64,000 bases of DNA. It comes from Bacillota bacterium (GTDB taxonomy: Bacteria > Bacillota_I > Bacilli_A > RF39 > UBA660). Each line of letters opens with the position of its first letter. Within the stretch, counting starts at the first letter, position 1. A model generated the notes under the pieces. The model worked only from the letters and a program-made list of their open reading frames with translations. It did no database searches and had not been told where the DNA came from. This document shows positions 43,772-53,797 of the stretch, one piece after another. The stretch covers positions 1-64,000 of the forward strand of contig SVAS01000004.1 of NCBI GenBank assembly GCA_015059285.1. Direction: 5' to 3'. A program made the position numbers and the translations under genes.

Positions 43772-44350
43772 ATGAGCGAAGAAAAAAAATGCAGGTGTCA
43801 TGAAGGGGAAACTTGTTCATGCGAAGAAGAAACTTGTGAATGTATAAAAGAAGAAAAAAAGGAACAAAACAAAAAGAAAGTAAAAAAGGATAAACATCTT
43901 GATAAATTAAATGAGGCATTTAATAAAATAAGTGAACTAGAAGATAGTTTACTTAGAAGTAAAGCTGATTTTATAAACTATCGTAAACGTTTAGAAGATG
44001 AACAGGTAAGATTATTTAAATATTGTAATGAAGATTTAGTTAAAGAAATGTTACCTATTATTGATAGTTTAGAAAGATGTATAAGTATGGATGATAATAA
44101 TTTAGATGATGAGGTTTCTAAATATTTATCAGGAGTTAAAATGATATATTGTAATTTAACATCTATTTTAAATAAATATGGTGTTAAAGATATAGATGGT
44201 GTTAATAAACCATTTGATCCAGCATTCCATCAAGCAGTGATGACTGAAAAATGTGATATGGAATCTGGTATGGTAATAGAAGTGTTACAAAAAGGATATT
44301 TACTTAAAGATAAAGTAATTAGACCAGCAATGGTTAAGGTTAGTGAATAG
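43772..44350 (+). CDS. grpE: Nucleotide exchange factor GrpE with cysteine-rich N-terminus
   Basis: Co-chaperone that releases ADP from DnaK. The long helix (LLRSKADFINYRKRLEDEQVR) and beta domain (DPAFHQAVMTEKCD, VIEVLQKGYLLKDKVIRPAMVKVSE) are standard. Unusually the first 27 residues hold seven cysteines in CxC or spaced pairs (CRCHEGETCSCEEETCEC), which could bind a metal or respond to oxidation. Starts 9 nt after hrcA. Confidence 0.95.
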   Translation: MSEEKKCRCHEGETCSCEEETCECIKEEKKEQNKKKVKKDKHLDKLNEAFNKISELEDSLLRSKADFINYRKRLEDEQVRLFKYCNEDLVKEMLPIIDSLERCISMDDNNLDDEVSKYLSGVKMIYCNLTSILNKYGVKDIDGVNKPFDPAFHQAVMTEKCDMESGMVIEVLQKGYLLKDKVIRPAMVKVSE

Positions 44351-44365
44351 GAAAGGTGATTATAT

Positions 44366-46189
44366 ATGAGTAAAACAATTGGTATTGATTTAGGTACAAC
44401 AAATAGTTGTGTATCTGTATATGAAGGTGGAGAAGCAAAAGTTATTGCTAATCCAGAAGGAAATAGAACTACTCCTTCAGTAGTAGCGTTTTCTAAAGAT
44501 GGAGAAATTATTGTAGGGTTAAAAGCTAAAAATCAAATGATTACTAACCCAAATGTAGTTTATTCTATTAAAAGAGATATGGGAACTGATAAAAAAGTAG
44601 AAATTCAAGGTAAAAAATATACTGCTGAAGAAATTTCTGCTATGATTTTAGGAGATTTAAAGAAAACTGCAGAAGCTTATTTAGGTGAAAAAGTTACTAA
44701 AGCAGTTATTACTGTTCCAGCATACTTTAATGATGCTCAAAGACAAGCAACTAAAAATGCTGGTAAGATTGCTGGATTGGAAGTTGAAAGAATTATTAAT
44801 GAACCAACTGCTGCAGCTTTAGCATACGGTCTTGATAAACAAGATAAAAATGAAAAAGTATTAGTTTATGACCTTGGTGGAGGTACTTTTGACGTATCTA
44901 TTTTAGAACTTGGAGATGGTGTGTTTGAAGTATTATCTACTAGTGGTAATAACCATTTAGGTGGGGATGACTTTGATGAAAGAGTAATGGACTATTTAGT
45001 AGATGAATTTAAACGTGAAAATGCTATTGATTTATCTAAAGATAAAATGGCTATGCAAAGAATTAAAGATGCCGCTGAAAAAGCTAAAAAAGATTTAAGT
45101 GGTATGACTTCAACTGAAGTATCTATTCCATTTATTACTCAAGGTGAAGATGGCCCACTACATTTAAATTTAAATTTAACTAGAGCTAAGTTTGAAGATT
45201 TAGTAGGAGACTTGATTGATTCTACTTTAACTCCTGTTAGAAATGCTTTAAAAGATGCAAAATTAAGTGCTAGTGATATTGATAAAGTATTATTAGTAGG
45301 TGGATCTACTCGTATTCCTAAAGTTCAAGAAATTATTGAAAAAGAATTAGGAAAAGAACCATCTAAAGGAGTAAATCCTGATGAAGTAGTTGCTATGGGT
45401 GCTGCTATTCAAGGGGGAGTTTTAACAGGAGAAGTTGATGATATTGTTTTATTAGACGTAACACCACTTTCACTTGGTATTGAAACTTTAGGTGGTGTAA
45501 TGACTAAATTAATTGATAGAAATACAACTATTCCAACAAGTAAATCACAAGTATTCTCAACTGCTGCTGATAATCAACCTGCTGTAGATATTCATGTTTT
45601 ACAAGGTGAAAGAAGTATGGCAGCTGATAATAAAACTTTAGGACGTTTCCAACTTACAGATATCCCACCAGCACCTAGAGGAGTACCTCAAATTGAAGTT
45701 ACTTTTGATATAGATGCTAATGGTATTGTTAATGTTAAAGCTAAAGATTTAGGAACTAATAAAGAACAAGCTATAACTATTACTTCTAATACTAGCTTAA
45801 CTGATGAAGAAATAGAAAAAATGGTAAAAGAAGCTGAAGCTAATAAAGAAGCCGATGAAAAACGTAAAGAAGAAGCTGATGTTCGAAATGAAGCTGAACA
45901 AATGATTTTTACAACTGAAAAATCAATTAAAGATTTAGAAGGTAAAATAGATAGTAAAGATAAAGAAAAAGCAGAAAATCAAATTAAAGAATTAAAAGAA
46001 GCTTTAGAAAAAAATGATATTGAAGATATTAAGAAGAAAAAAGAAGCTTTAACAGAAACTGCTATGGCTATGGCTACTAAAGTTTATGAAGAGGCTGCAA
46101 AACAATCTCAAACTGAACAAACAGATGCTAAATCAGAAGAAACAGATAAAAAAGATGATGTAATTGATGCTGAATATGAAGAAAAATAA
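44366..46189 (+). CDS. dnaK: Chaperone DnaK (Hsp70)
   Basis: ATP-dependent chaperone. [18 protein letters not shown] at the N-terminus, [47 protein letters not shown], the linker [14 protein letters not shown], the substrate-binding beta domain and a helical lid ending in an acidic tail ([11 protein letters not shown]). 607 aa. It sits between grpE and an intercistronic hairpin. Confidence 0.98.
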   Translation: MSKTIGIDLGTTNSCVSVYEGGEAKVIANPEGNRTTPSVVAFSKDGEIIVGLKAKNQMITNPNVVYSIKRDMGTDKKVEIQGKKYTAEEISAMILGDLKKTAEAYLGEKVTKAVITVPAYFNDAQRQATKNAGKIAGLEVERIINEPTAAALAYGLDKQDKNEKVLVYDLGGGTFDVSILELGDGVFEVLSTSGNNHLGGDDFDERVMDYLVDEFKRENAIDLSKDKMAMQRIKDAAEKAKKDLSGMTSTEVSIPFITQGEDGPLHLNLNLTRAKFEDLVGDLIDSTLTPVRNALKDAKLSASDIDKVLLVGGSTRIPKVQEIIEKELGKEPSKGVNPDEVVAMGAAIQGGVLTGEVDDIVLLDVTPLSLGIETLGGVMTKLIDRNTTIPTSKSQVFSTAADNQPAVDIHVLQGERSMAADNKTLGRFQLTDIPPAPRGVPQIEVTFDIDANGIVNVKAKDLGTNKEQAITITSNTSLTDEEIEKMVKEAEANKEADEKRKEEADVRNEAEQMIFTTEKSIKDLEGKIDSKDKEKAENQIKELKEALEKNDIEDIKKKKEALTETAMAMATKVYEEAAKQSQTEQTDAKSEETDKKDDVIDAEYEEK

Positions 46190-46200
46190 TTAAAAAAGAG

Positions 46201-46218
46201 GTTCTAGTTATCTAGAAC
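46201..46218 (+). promoter_or_regulatory. Intercistronic hairpin between dnaK and pepF
   Basis: GTTCTAG-TTAT-CTAGAAC, perfect 7-bp stem without a real T tail. May protect the dnaK message end or reduce expression downstream; inference. Confidence 0.55.
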
Positions 46219-46240
46219 TTTCTTTAAAGAAAGGTTAATT

Positions 46241-48037
46241 ATGGGGAACGTACAAAAAAGAAGAGAAGAAGTAGAAGAGAAATATAAATGGGATCTTACC
46301 TTAATTTATAAATCTGATGAAAAGTGGTATGAGGATTTAAATATTGTAGATAAAGAAACTGAAAAAATATCTAATTTTAGAGGGAATATTGTAAATAGCG
46401 CTAAAAATTTATTAGATTATATAGAGTTTTCATTAAATTTAGAAAGAAAACTTTATAAGCTATATTATTATGCTCACTTAAATTTTGATTCCGATACTAC
46501 TAATAATAATTATCAAGAAATGAAGGGGAAAGTAGATAATTTATTGTTAAAATATAATGAATTAGATTCATTTTCTACCCCTGAAATGATGAGTGTTGAT
46601 TATGATGTTATTAAAAATTTTATAAAACAAGAACACAAATTAGAACAATATGCCTTTTTATTAGAACAAATATATCGTAATAAAGAGCATGTTTTATCTA
46701 AAGAAGAAGAAAAAATAATATCATCTTTTTCTAATTTGTTAGGTAGTCCAGAAGATGTGTTTGACTCTTTAACTGATTCTGACTTGAAGTTTGGAACAAT
46801 AAAAAATGAAAATGGCGAAGATATTGAACTTACTGAAAGTAATTATACTAAGTTTATTGAATCTGATAATAGAGAAATAAGAAAAAATGCTTTTGAAAAG
46901 TTATTAGGTACTTATTCTAATTATAAAAATACAATTGCTAAAACTTTTTCTTCAAATGTTGAAGTGTTAACTGTTTTGGCTAAGTTAAGACATTATAATA
47001 GTAGTTTAGAAGCATCACTTTTTGATGATAATGTAGATGTTAAGATTTACAATAACTTAATTGATACAATTTCTAATAATTTAAGTGTTTTATATAAGTA
47101 TTTTGATTTGAGAAAAGAGGTTTTAAAATTAGATGAATTTCATTTGTATGATCAATATAATGCTTTAGTTCCTAGTTGTACGAAAAAATATTCTTTTGAA
47201 GAGGCTCGTAAAATTATTATATCCGCATTAAGTGTACTAGGAGAGGATTATGTTGAAATCTTAAATAAAGCTTTTGATGAAAGATGGATTGATGTTTATA
47301 ATAATGTAGGAAAAAGAACTGGTGCTTATTCAAGTGGATTTTATGATACTAAACCATATATACTTTTAAATTATGAAGAAACTTTCAATAGTGTTTCTAC
47401 ATTAGCTCATGAATTAGGTCATTCTTTGCACACTTATTATTCTTGTAAAAATAATCCATATCAATATTCCCGTTATAAAATATTTGTAGCAGAAGTCGCA
47501 TCTACTGTAAATGAATTATTATTAGATTTTTATATTTTAAATAATAGTAATGATAATGACGAAAAAAAATATATTATTAGTGACTTGATGAATTCGTTTA
47601 AATCAACAATTTATCGTCAGGTAATGTTTGCTGAATTTGAACGCGATATGCATGCTTTAAAAGAAGAAGGCGGAGTTTTAACTAATGAAACTATATCTAA
47701 TCATTATTATAAACTTAACCAAAAATATTTTGGACCTAACGTGGTAGTTGATGAGTTAATAAAATTTGAATGGGAAAGAATACCTCATTTCTATTATGAT
47801 TTTTATGTATATAAATATGCAATTGGATTATCTTGTGCATGCTTTATTGTAAGTAATATTTTGAATGGTAAAGAAAATGCTTTAGAAGATTATAAAAAGT
47901 TTTTGAGTAGTGGTGGTAGTGATTATCCGATAAATGAACTTCTAATTGCAAATGTTGATATAACAAGTAGTGAAGTTATTGAAAGTGCTATAAAAATGTT
48001 TGATGATTTAATTAAACAATTTAAAACTTTAAATTAG
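46241..48037 (+). CDS. pepF: Oligoendopeptidase F (M3 family)
   Basis: Zinc metallopeptidase of the thimet type that degrades peptides of about 7-17 residues. The zinc site STLAHELGHSLHTYY is near residue 390 and the distal glutamate lies in FVAEVASTVNELLL. N-terminal VEEKYKWDLTLIYKSDEKW is typical. 598 aa, full length. It is inserted between dnaK and dnaJ, in the same direction, so it should be co-expressed with heat-shock genes and may clear peptides made during stress; that link is inferred. Confidence 0.95.
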   Translation: MGNVQKRREEVEEKYKWDLTLIYKSDEKWYEDLNIVDKETEKISNFRGNIVNSAKNLLDYIEFSLNLERKLYKLYYYAHLNFDSDTTNNNYQEMKGKVDNLLLKYNELDSFSTPEMMSVDYDVIKNFIKQEHKLEQYAFLLEQIYRNKEHVLSKEEEKIISSFSNLLGSPEDVFDSLTDSDLKFGTIKNENGEDIELTESNYTKFIESDNREIRKNAFEKLLGTYSNYKNTIAKTFSSNVEVLTVLAKLRHYNSSLEASLFDDNVDVKIYNNLIDTISNNLSVLYKYFDLRKEVLKLDEFHLYDQYNALVPSCTKKYSFEEARKIIISALSVLGEDYVEILNKAFDERWIDVYNNVGKRTGAYSSGFYDTKPYILLNYEETFNSVSTLAHELGHSLHTYYSCKNNPYQYSRYKIFVAEVASTVNELLLDFYILNNSNDNDEKKYIISDLMNSFKSTIYRQVMFAEFERDMHALKEEGGVLTNETISNHYYKLNQKYFGPNVVVDELIKFEWERIPHFYYDFYVYKYAIGLSCACFIVSNILNGKENALEDYKKFLSSGGSDYPINELLIANVDITSSEVIESAIKMFDDLIKQFKTLN

Positions 48038-48049
48038 GTGGTGTAGTAT

Positions 48050-49159
48050 ATGAACAAAAGAGATTATTATGAAATATTAGGCGTTAATAAAAATGCGAGT
48101 GAATCTGAAATAAAATCCGCATTTAGAAAACTTGCTAAAAAATATCACCCTGATGTTTCTAAAGAACCTGATGCAGCTGAAAAATTTAAAGAAGCTCAAG
48201 AAGCTTACGCAGTTTTATCAGATGATAATAAAAGAAAACAATACGATCAATTTGGTCATGCTGCATTTTCAAATGGCGCAGGTGGAGCTGGGTATGATTT
48301 TTCTGGTTTTGACTTTTCAGATATATTTGATGGATTATTTGGAGATGGCTTTGGTTTTTCTAACTTTGGATCATTTGGTGGAAATGCTTCTAAAGCTAGA
48401 AAAGGAAGAGATTCTTTATTACGTGTAAATTTAAGTTTTGAAGAAGCTATTAATGGTTGTAAGAAATCTATTAACGTGGATGTTATGGATAGTTGTAAAG
48501 AATGTAATGGTAAAGGTGGTTTTGATGAGACTACTTGTTCTACTTGTCATGGTAGTGGGTCTGTTACAAGTGAGCAAAGAACTATTTTTGGTTCATTTAT
48601 GACAAAAACTACCTGTCCTAGTTGTAATGGTAAAGGTAAAACTTACGCTAAAACATGTTCCAAATGTCATGGAGCAGGTAAGGTTAAAACTAATAAAGAT
48701 TTAGAGGTTAAAGTACCTGCTGGAATTGATACAGGAAATCAACTGCGTCTTGCTGGTAAGGGAGAACCTGGTATAAATGGTGGACCTAACGGAGATATTT
48801 ATTTAGAATTTAAAGTTGATAAACATCCAATATTTGTAAGAGATGACATAGATATTTATTTAGAACTTCCAATTACTATTACTGAAGCTATTTTAGGATG
48901 TAAAAAAGACATTCCAACTTTAACAGGAACTGTTAAATTAACTATACCAGCTGGTAGTCAAAGTGGTGAAAAACATCGCTTAAGAGGAAAGGGTATTCAA
49001 AATGTTAATGGATTTGGTAAAGGGGATATGTATATTATTATTAATGTAGTTATTCCTACTAAATTAACTCGTGATCAAAAGAAATTAATTGAAACGTTAA
49101 GTAAAACTGATTTAGAAACAGAAGAAGTATTTAAAAAATATAAAAAACATACAAAATAA
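48050..49159 (+). CDS. dnaJ: Chaperone DnaJ (Hsp40)
   Basis: DnaK co-chaperone that stimulates its ATPase. J domain with HPD ([11 protein letters not shown]), Gly/Phe-rich linker ([30 protein letters not shown]), four zinc-finger repeats ([32 protein letters not shown]) and the C-terminal substrate domains. 369 aa. 12 nt after pepF; last gene of the operon. Confidence 0.97.
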   Translation: MNKRDYYEILGVNKNASESEIKSAFRKLAKKYHPDVSKEPDAAEKFKEAQEAYAVLSDDNKRKQYDQFGHAAFSNGAGGAGYDFSGFDFSDIFDGLFGDGFGFSNFGSFGGNASKARKGRDSLLRVNLSFEEAINGCKKSINVDVMDSCKECNGKGGFDETTCSTCHGSGSVTSEQRTIFGSFMTKTTCPSCNGKGKTYAKTCSKCHGAGKVKTNKDLEVKVPAGIDTGNQLRLAGKGEPGINGGPNGDIYLEFKVDKHPIFVRDDIDIYLELPITITEAILGCKKDIPTLTGTVKLTIPAGSQSGEKHRLRGKGIQNVNGFGKGDMYIIINVVIPTKLTRDQKKLIETLSKTDLETEEVFKKYKKHTK

Positions 49160-49184
49160 AACTATTGATTTCAATAGTTTTTTT
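49158..49184. terminator. Bidirectional terminator between dnaJ and sspI
   Basis: ACTATTGA / TCAATAGT stem with AAAA and TTTT flanks on both sides; convergent genes. Confidence 0.8.
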
Positions 49185-49395
49185 AATTATTATTTAAACC
49201 TAGTTGTATATTTTTGATAATAACTTCTTTTAAATCTATATCTGAATTTTTCCACAATATTTCAAAAAAAACTCCTAAACCAGGTAAAGTTATTTCTTGA
49301 CTTTCTTCAATAGAAGATTCAATAGAAGCTTTAATTTCACTTATATCCGCATCATTAAAATTGTCTTTAATGCTTTTTCTGATATCTATATTCAT
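49183..49395 (-). CDS. sspI: Small acid-soluble spore protein SspI family
   Basis: 70-aa spore protein of the SspI type (not the DNA-binding alpha/beta class). The signature ITLPGLGVFFEILWKNSD is clear, with the N-terminal DIRKSIKDNF and helical parts as in B. subtilis SspI. Start taken at the ATG 5 nt after AAAGGAG rather than the ORF-track start, which lies in front of that site. Supports endospore formation; in Bacillus it is forespore-specific. Confidence 0.9.
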   Translation of the reverse strand: MNIDIRKSIKDNFNDADISEIKASIESSIEESQEITLPGLGVFFEILWKNSDIDLKEVIIKNIQLGLNNN

Positions 49396-49503
49396 AATTT
49401 CTCCTTTCATAATTATAATGTTTTAAATAATAGATTTTTATACAAAACTATTTTCTTTTTTGATAATTTATTATATAATTAAGATAATAAAGGAGGAATT
49501 AAA

Positions 49504-50058
49504 ATGGTACCAGTATTAATTATAATAGGTGCAATTATATTATTACTTATCTTTTATGTAATTGGTGTATATAATGGATTAGTAAATTTAAGAAATATGG
49601 TAAAAGATCAATGGGCTCAAATAGAAGTACTTTTAAAAAGAAGAGCTGATTTAATACCAAATATTGTGGAAACAGTAAAAGGTTATGCATCTCATGAAAA
49701 AGAAACTTTAGAGAATGTAATAAGTGCAAGAAATAAAGCGGTGAGTGCTAATACTTTAGAAAGTGAAATGCAAGCTAATGGAGAATTAACAAAGGCTTTA
49801 GGAAGATTGTTTGCTTTAGCAGAAGCTTATCCTGATTTAAAGGCTAATACTAATTTTATGCAATTACAAGATGAACTTAAGAATACAGAAGATAAAATTG
49901 CTTATGCAAGACAATTTTATAATGATGCTGTATTAAAATATAAAAATAAACTTGAAATGTTTCCATCAAATATAATTGCCAATATGTTTGGATTTAAACC
50001 AGAACCATTCTTTGAAGCTAATGAAGTGGATAAAGAAGTACCACAAGTTAAATTTTAA
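49504..50058 (+). CDS. LemA family protein
   Basis: One N-terminal membrane helix (VLIIIGAIILLLIFYVIGVYNGLV) and a long helical bundle with the family core NMVKDQWAQIEVLLKRRADLIPNIVETVKGYASHE. 184 aa. Function not settled; LemA genes often sit beside DUF2207 genes, as here. Ends YDAVLKYKNKLEMFPSNIIA..FKPEPFFE, typical. Start behind AAAGGAGG. Confidence 0.95.
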   Translation: MVPVLIIIGAIILLLIFYVIGVYNGLVNLRNMVKDQWAQIEVLLKRRADLIPNIVETVKGYASHEKETLENVISARNKAVSANTLESEMQANGELTKALGRLFALAEAYPDLKANTNFMQLQDELKNTEDKIAYARQFYNDAVLKYKNKLEMFPSNIIANMFGFKPEPFFEANEVDKEVPQVKF

Positions 50059-50080
50059 AAAGACAGAAATGTCTTTTTTT
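50057..50080 (+). terminator. Terminator after lemA
   Basis: AAAAAGACA / TGTCTTTTT stem with T tail. Confidence 0.8.
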
Positions 50081-50118
50081 CTTTTTTATTTAATGATATT
50101 ATAATAGTAGGTGATAAT

Positions 50119-52047
50119 ATGAAACGTTTATTTTATTTTCTTTGTATATCTTTTTTAGCGATATTACCAATAAAAGTTGGTGCGAAAGAAGGAATACCAA
50201 ATTATTATATTTTCGCGACCGTTTTAAGTAATGGAGATGTAAATGTAAGAGAAATATTTAATATGAGTGGCGAATTTAATGGCATGGAACGCATTATTAA
50301 TCATATTGGTTCTAGAGAAATTTTTGATGGAAGTATTGATTCTTTTAAAGGTTCAAGTATTTATAATGGTGATAGTATTGTTATAAATGAAATAAAAGGA
50401 ATTCCTTATTCAAATTCTATTTCTTTAAATCAAATAAATAAAATGGGAGAAGTTTTTAAGGAAGTAGACTATGCTTCTAAAGGAGATTATGGAGTATATA
50501 CTAAAACAAATACTATGAGTGGCATTAATTTATTAATATACAATCCAAATTCTTATAAAAGGGCTTTTTATATTGATTATACAATTACCAATATGGCAAT
50601 TGTTCATAAGGATGTATCAGAACTAGGTTTTAATATTTTTACTGAACTTAATGAATATGTAGAAAACTTGGAAATGTATATTTCTATTCCAAATAATGAA
50701 AAATTACTTAAAGTTTGGGCACATGGACCTTTATGGGGGGAAAGTGAAATTATTGATAATCAAACTATTAAAGTGTCTATACAAAAGTTAGAAGCTAATA
50801 CTAATTTAGATGTGAGATTAGTTTTTGATAAAGAAGTTTTAAATGAAAGTCATAAATATTCTTTTACGGAAGCTTTAGGCAAAATAGTTACTCTTGAAAC
50901 AAAGCAAGCACAAATTGCAAATCAAAAAAGACAAGAACTTATAAAAAAGCAGGAGCATAAATTAATGATAGATGAGGTGTTAAATGTATCTAAAGTGATT
51001 TGGGTATTATTATTAGGATTAATTTTTTATAAAGTTTATAAATATCATGATAAAGAATATAAAAGTGAATTCAATGGCAAATATTTTAGAGATTTTCCAA
51101 GTGATAACCCTCCAGCATCCATAGGTTATTTGATAAATAAAAAAATAAAAGAAGATGAGTTATCCGCAAGTATTTTAATGCTTATAAATAATAAATTTTT
51201 ATCTTTTGAAAAGATGAATACCAAATCAAAAGATTATGTTTTAACTTATCACAAATCAGATAATATAGGTGTAAACGATCAAAGATTATTAGAGTTTTTA
51301 TTTTTAAAATCTTTTGAAGCGATAGAACCAGGTGAAAGTGTTACTTTATCCGAGTTAAAGAAAAAAGCTACTAGCAAATATGGCAAATTTTTAGGTTTAT
51401 ATACATCTTGGAATTTACTTGTAACCAAAGAAGCAGAAAATAAAAATTTTTTTGAAACAAATTATAAACATAAAATTTTACCTAGTATTTATAGTGTTTT
51501 AGGAATTATAATTAGTTTTTATAGTTTTATTTATGTAAGTAGTTTTAAATCTAGTATTTTAAGCATTTTAATGCTTGTACTTGCTATTATATCTTTAATA
51601 TATTTTTTAACTTTTACTAAAAGGACTAAAGAGGCAAACCATGAATATCATAAGTGGATGGGCTTAAAAAAATTTATGGAAGACTTTGGTACTATGGATA
51701 AAAAAGATTTGCCAGACATAGTGTTATGGGAAAAATATTTAGTTTATGCCTTAGTTTTAGGATGTGCAGAAAAGTTATCTAAAGATATGAAAATTAGAGT
51801 TAAAGAGTTTGATGATTTTGCGAGTCATGAACATAATTTTGATATATATCGTTTTAATACTTTTATTAGTTTTAATCATAGTGTTAATTCAACTATTCAT
51901 AGTTCAATTAAAAGAGCAAACGAAAGAAGAATAGCTAGTTCTACATCTTCATCAGGTAGTGGTTCTGGCGGTGGTTTTTCATCTGGCTTTTCATCAGGTG
52001 GAGGCGGAGGTTCCTTCGGTGGTGGAGGCGGTGGAGGTCGTTTCTAG
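50119..52047 (+). CDS. DUF2207 membrane protein with glycine-rich tail
   Basis: Signal-like N-terminus (LFYFLCISFLAILPIKVGA), a ~270-residue extracytoplasmic DUF2207 domain, a membrane helix (VIWVLLLGLIFYKVY), a cytoplasmic part containing FPSDNPPASIGYLINKKI, two further helices, and a C-terminal tail rich in Gly and Ser ending GGGGGGGRF. This is the usual plan of the family, often paired with LemA. 642 aa; role unknown. A shorter relative of its cytoplasmic part is encoded at 62529. Confidence 0.9.
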   Translation: MKRLFYFLCISFLAILPIKVGAKEGIPNYYIFATVLSNGDVNVREIFNMSGEFNGMERIINHIGSREIFDGSIDSFKGSSIYNGDSIVINEIKGIPYSNSISLNQINKMGEVFKEVDYASKGDYGVYTKTNTMSGINLLIYNPNSYKRAFYIDYTITNMAIVHKDVSELGFNIFTELNEYVENLEMYISIPNNEKLLKVWAHGPLWGESEIIDNQTIKVSIQKLEANTNLDVRLVFDKEVLNESHKYSFTEALGKIVTLETKQAQIANQKRQELIKKQEHKLMIDEVLNVSKVIWVLLLGLIFYKVYKYHDKEYKSEFNGKYFRDFPSDNPPASIGYLINKKIKEDELSASILMLINNKFLSFEKMNTKSKDYVLTYHKSDNIGVNDQRLLEFLFLKSFEAIEPGESVTLSELKKKATSKYGKFLGLYTSWNLLVTKEAENKNFFETNYKHKILPSIYSVLGIIISFYSFIYVSSFKSSILSILMLVLAIISLIYFLTFTKRTKEANHEYHKWMGLKKFMEDFGTMDKKDLPDIVLWEKYLVYALVLGCAEKLSKDMKIRVKEFDDFASHEHNFDIYRFNTFISFNHSVNSTIHSSIKRANERRIASSTSSSGSGSGGGFSSGFSSGGGGGSFGGGGGGGRF

Positions 52048-52050
52048 TAA

Positions 52051-52079
52051 AAAAATGTTATGAATTTCATAACATTTTT
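52051..52079. terminator. Bidirectional terminator
   Basis: AAAAATGTTATGA / TCATAACATTTTT stem between convergent genes. Confidence 0.85.
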
Positions 52080-52080
52080 C

Positions 52081-52395
52081 TTATACCATATAATAATTAG
52101 ATTCATTATATTTTGGTGTGTTATTAGAACTTACCATATTTTCTAAACGAGATACTCTTCTTTCTAAATTACTAACTTGATTACTTAGTGCTGAAACTTG
52201 TGAATCAATACCACCTATGTTTTGACCCATGATATTTGTATTAGGTACAGTAGGCATCATAATATTATTAGGCATTCCCATATTCATACCCATCATTTGA
52301 TTAGGCATCATCCCTTGGTTCATAATAGGCATAGTCCCTGGATAAGTAGGGTATACAGGATAAGAATTCATATTACAATTACGATCTTTTTTCAA
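52081..52395 (-). CDS. Met/Pro/Gly/Asn-rich small protein with C-terminal coiled coil
   Basis: 104 aa. The first ~60 residues are rich in Met, Pro, Gly, Asn and Tyr (MNQGMMPNQMMGMNMGMP); the rest is a heptad helix (VSALSNQVSNLERRVSRLENMV) with a short tail ending YYMV. TTG start 7 nt after GGAG. Not a known family to me; low-complexity Tyr/Met/Pro stretches with a coiled coil recall spore coat proteins, and the organism looks spore-forming, but this is only a guess. Confidence 0.65.
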   Translation of the reverse strand: MKKDRNCNMNSYPVYPTYPGTMPIMNQGMMPNQMMGMNMGMPNNIMMPTVPNTNIMGQNIGGIDSQVSALSNQVSNLERRVSRLENMVSSNNTPKYNESNYYMV

Positions 52396-52483
52396 AAAAA
52401 CACTCTCCTTTATTGTTCTAATTAATTATATGCTTTTGTTTATTTTTGGTGCTTACTGTGATATAATTTAAAAAGGTGATAAA

Positions 52484-53116
52484 ATGAGACTTAAAAATGT
52501 TAGAGGCGCTAAAGAAATAATTAATGCTTCACAGTATATAGTAGAAGATCCTTTTGTTTATTTAGGTAAATATCAACAATTATTTAATAACAATAATCCT
52601 ATAGAAATAGAAATAGGTATGGGTAAGGGAGATTTTATAATAGGTAAAGCTTTAAAAAATCCTAATATTAATTATATTGGTATAGAAAAGTTTGATAGTG
52701 TTATTGTGAGAGCTATTCAAAAATTAGAAAGCCTAGATTTAAAAAATTTAAAATTAATTAGAATGGATGCTTTAGATATTGATAAAGTTTTTAATAAAGA
52801 AATAGATACCCTTTATCTTAACTTTTCTGATCCTTGGCCTAAAAATAGACATGAAATGCGTAGATTAACAAGTAAAATATTTTTAAAAAAATATGAAAAT
52901 TTATTTAAAGATAAACCTTGTATTATTCAGAAAACTGATAATAGAAAACTGTTTGAATTTTCTATTATCAGTTATGTAGAAAATGGATATAAAATAGATG
53001 AAATATCTTTAGATTTATATAAAGATGATACTAAAGATAATATAGCTACTGAATATGAAAAAAGATTTGTTTCTTTAGGACAAACCATTTTTATGGTAAA
53101 AGTGAGTAGACACTAG
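52484..53116 (+). CDS. trmB: tRNA (guanine-N7-)-methyltransferase
   Basis: Forms m7G46 in tRNA from S-adenosylmethionine. SAM-binding IEIGMGKGDFIIGKA, IGIEKFDSVIVRAIQK, the catalytic LYLNFSDPWPKNRHEMRRL and FLKKYENL, and the C-terminal YEKRFVSLGQTIF are diagnostic. 210 aa, normal. Ribosome-binding site AAAGGTG. Confidence 0.96.
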   Translation: MRLKNVRGAKEIINASQYIVEDPFVYLGKYQQLFNNNNPIEIEIGMGKGDFIIGKALKNPNINYIGIEKFDSVIVRAIQKLESLDLKNLKLIRMDALDIDKVFNKEIDTLYLNFSDPWPKNRHEMRRLTSKIFLKKYENLFKDKPCIIQKTDNRKLFEFSIISYVENGYKIDEISLDLYKDDTKDNIATEYEKRFVSLGQTIFMVKVSRH

Positions 53117-53188
53117 CTTTACGTATAAAATTATAAAAAATTATTCAAAAAACTTAAAGTTTGGTATAATATGGTTAGAAGGTGTTAT

Positions 53189-53797
53189 ATGAAGAAAATA
53201 GTTATAACTTTAATGCTTGTTTTCTTAGTAACTGGATGTACTGTTGTTAGGATAGATACCGATAGTATAGATAATACCATCAATGTTATATTATCAAAGA
53301 ATAATGATTTATATAATACTGTTGGTAAAGGTTATAAATATTATAAACCTCGTGGAGTTACTTATATTGATACTAATGAATATAATGAAAAGTTATATTC
53401 AAATGGAAATTATTATTATTTATATGTAGATATTAATAGCTATTATTATAAAAAAGAATTTACTTATGAAGAAAATAATAATGCATATTATTCTAGGAAG
53501 ATAGATATTAATAATAAATTAGGGTATTTAGAGATAAATAAGTATAAAGACAAATATTTAATTGAATTTATGTATAATTATGCGAAAATTGAAGCATTAG
53601 TAGATGAGAAAGATATAAATGATGTTGTTTTGAATTCTTCTTATATATTATCTACAATTAAGTTTAATAGTAAAGTTATTAAAATAATGCTTAATGATAA
53701 TTATTTTATTAACAAAGAAGAAAGATATGATGTATTTACACCTAAAGAAGAGACAATGGAATTATATGATTATGATGAAAGTAATGAAGGTGATTAG
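53189..53797 (+). CDS. Lipoprotein, unassigned
   Basis: Signal peptide with lipobox LVTGC (Cys about residue 16), so it should be lipidated and held outside the membrane. The ~185-residue mature part is Tyr/Asn-rich and beta-like; no family recognised. ATG 53189 chosen (AAGGTG 7 nt upstream) over the ORF-track 53171. It directly abuts the next gene (0 nt), forming an envelope-related operon with the genes up to 55270. Confidence 0.75.
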   Translation: MKKIVITLMLVFLVTGCTVVRIDTDSIDNTINVILSKNNDLYNTVGKGYKYYKPRGVTYIDTNEYNEKLYSNGNYYYLYVDINSYYYKKEFTYEENNNAYYSRKIDINNKLGYLEINKYKDKYLIEFMYNYAKIEALVDEKDINDVVLNSSYILSTIKFNSKVIKIMLNDNYFINKEERYDVFTPKEETMELYDYDESNEGD

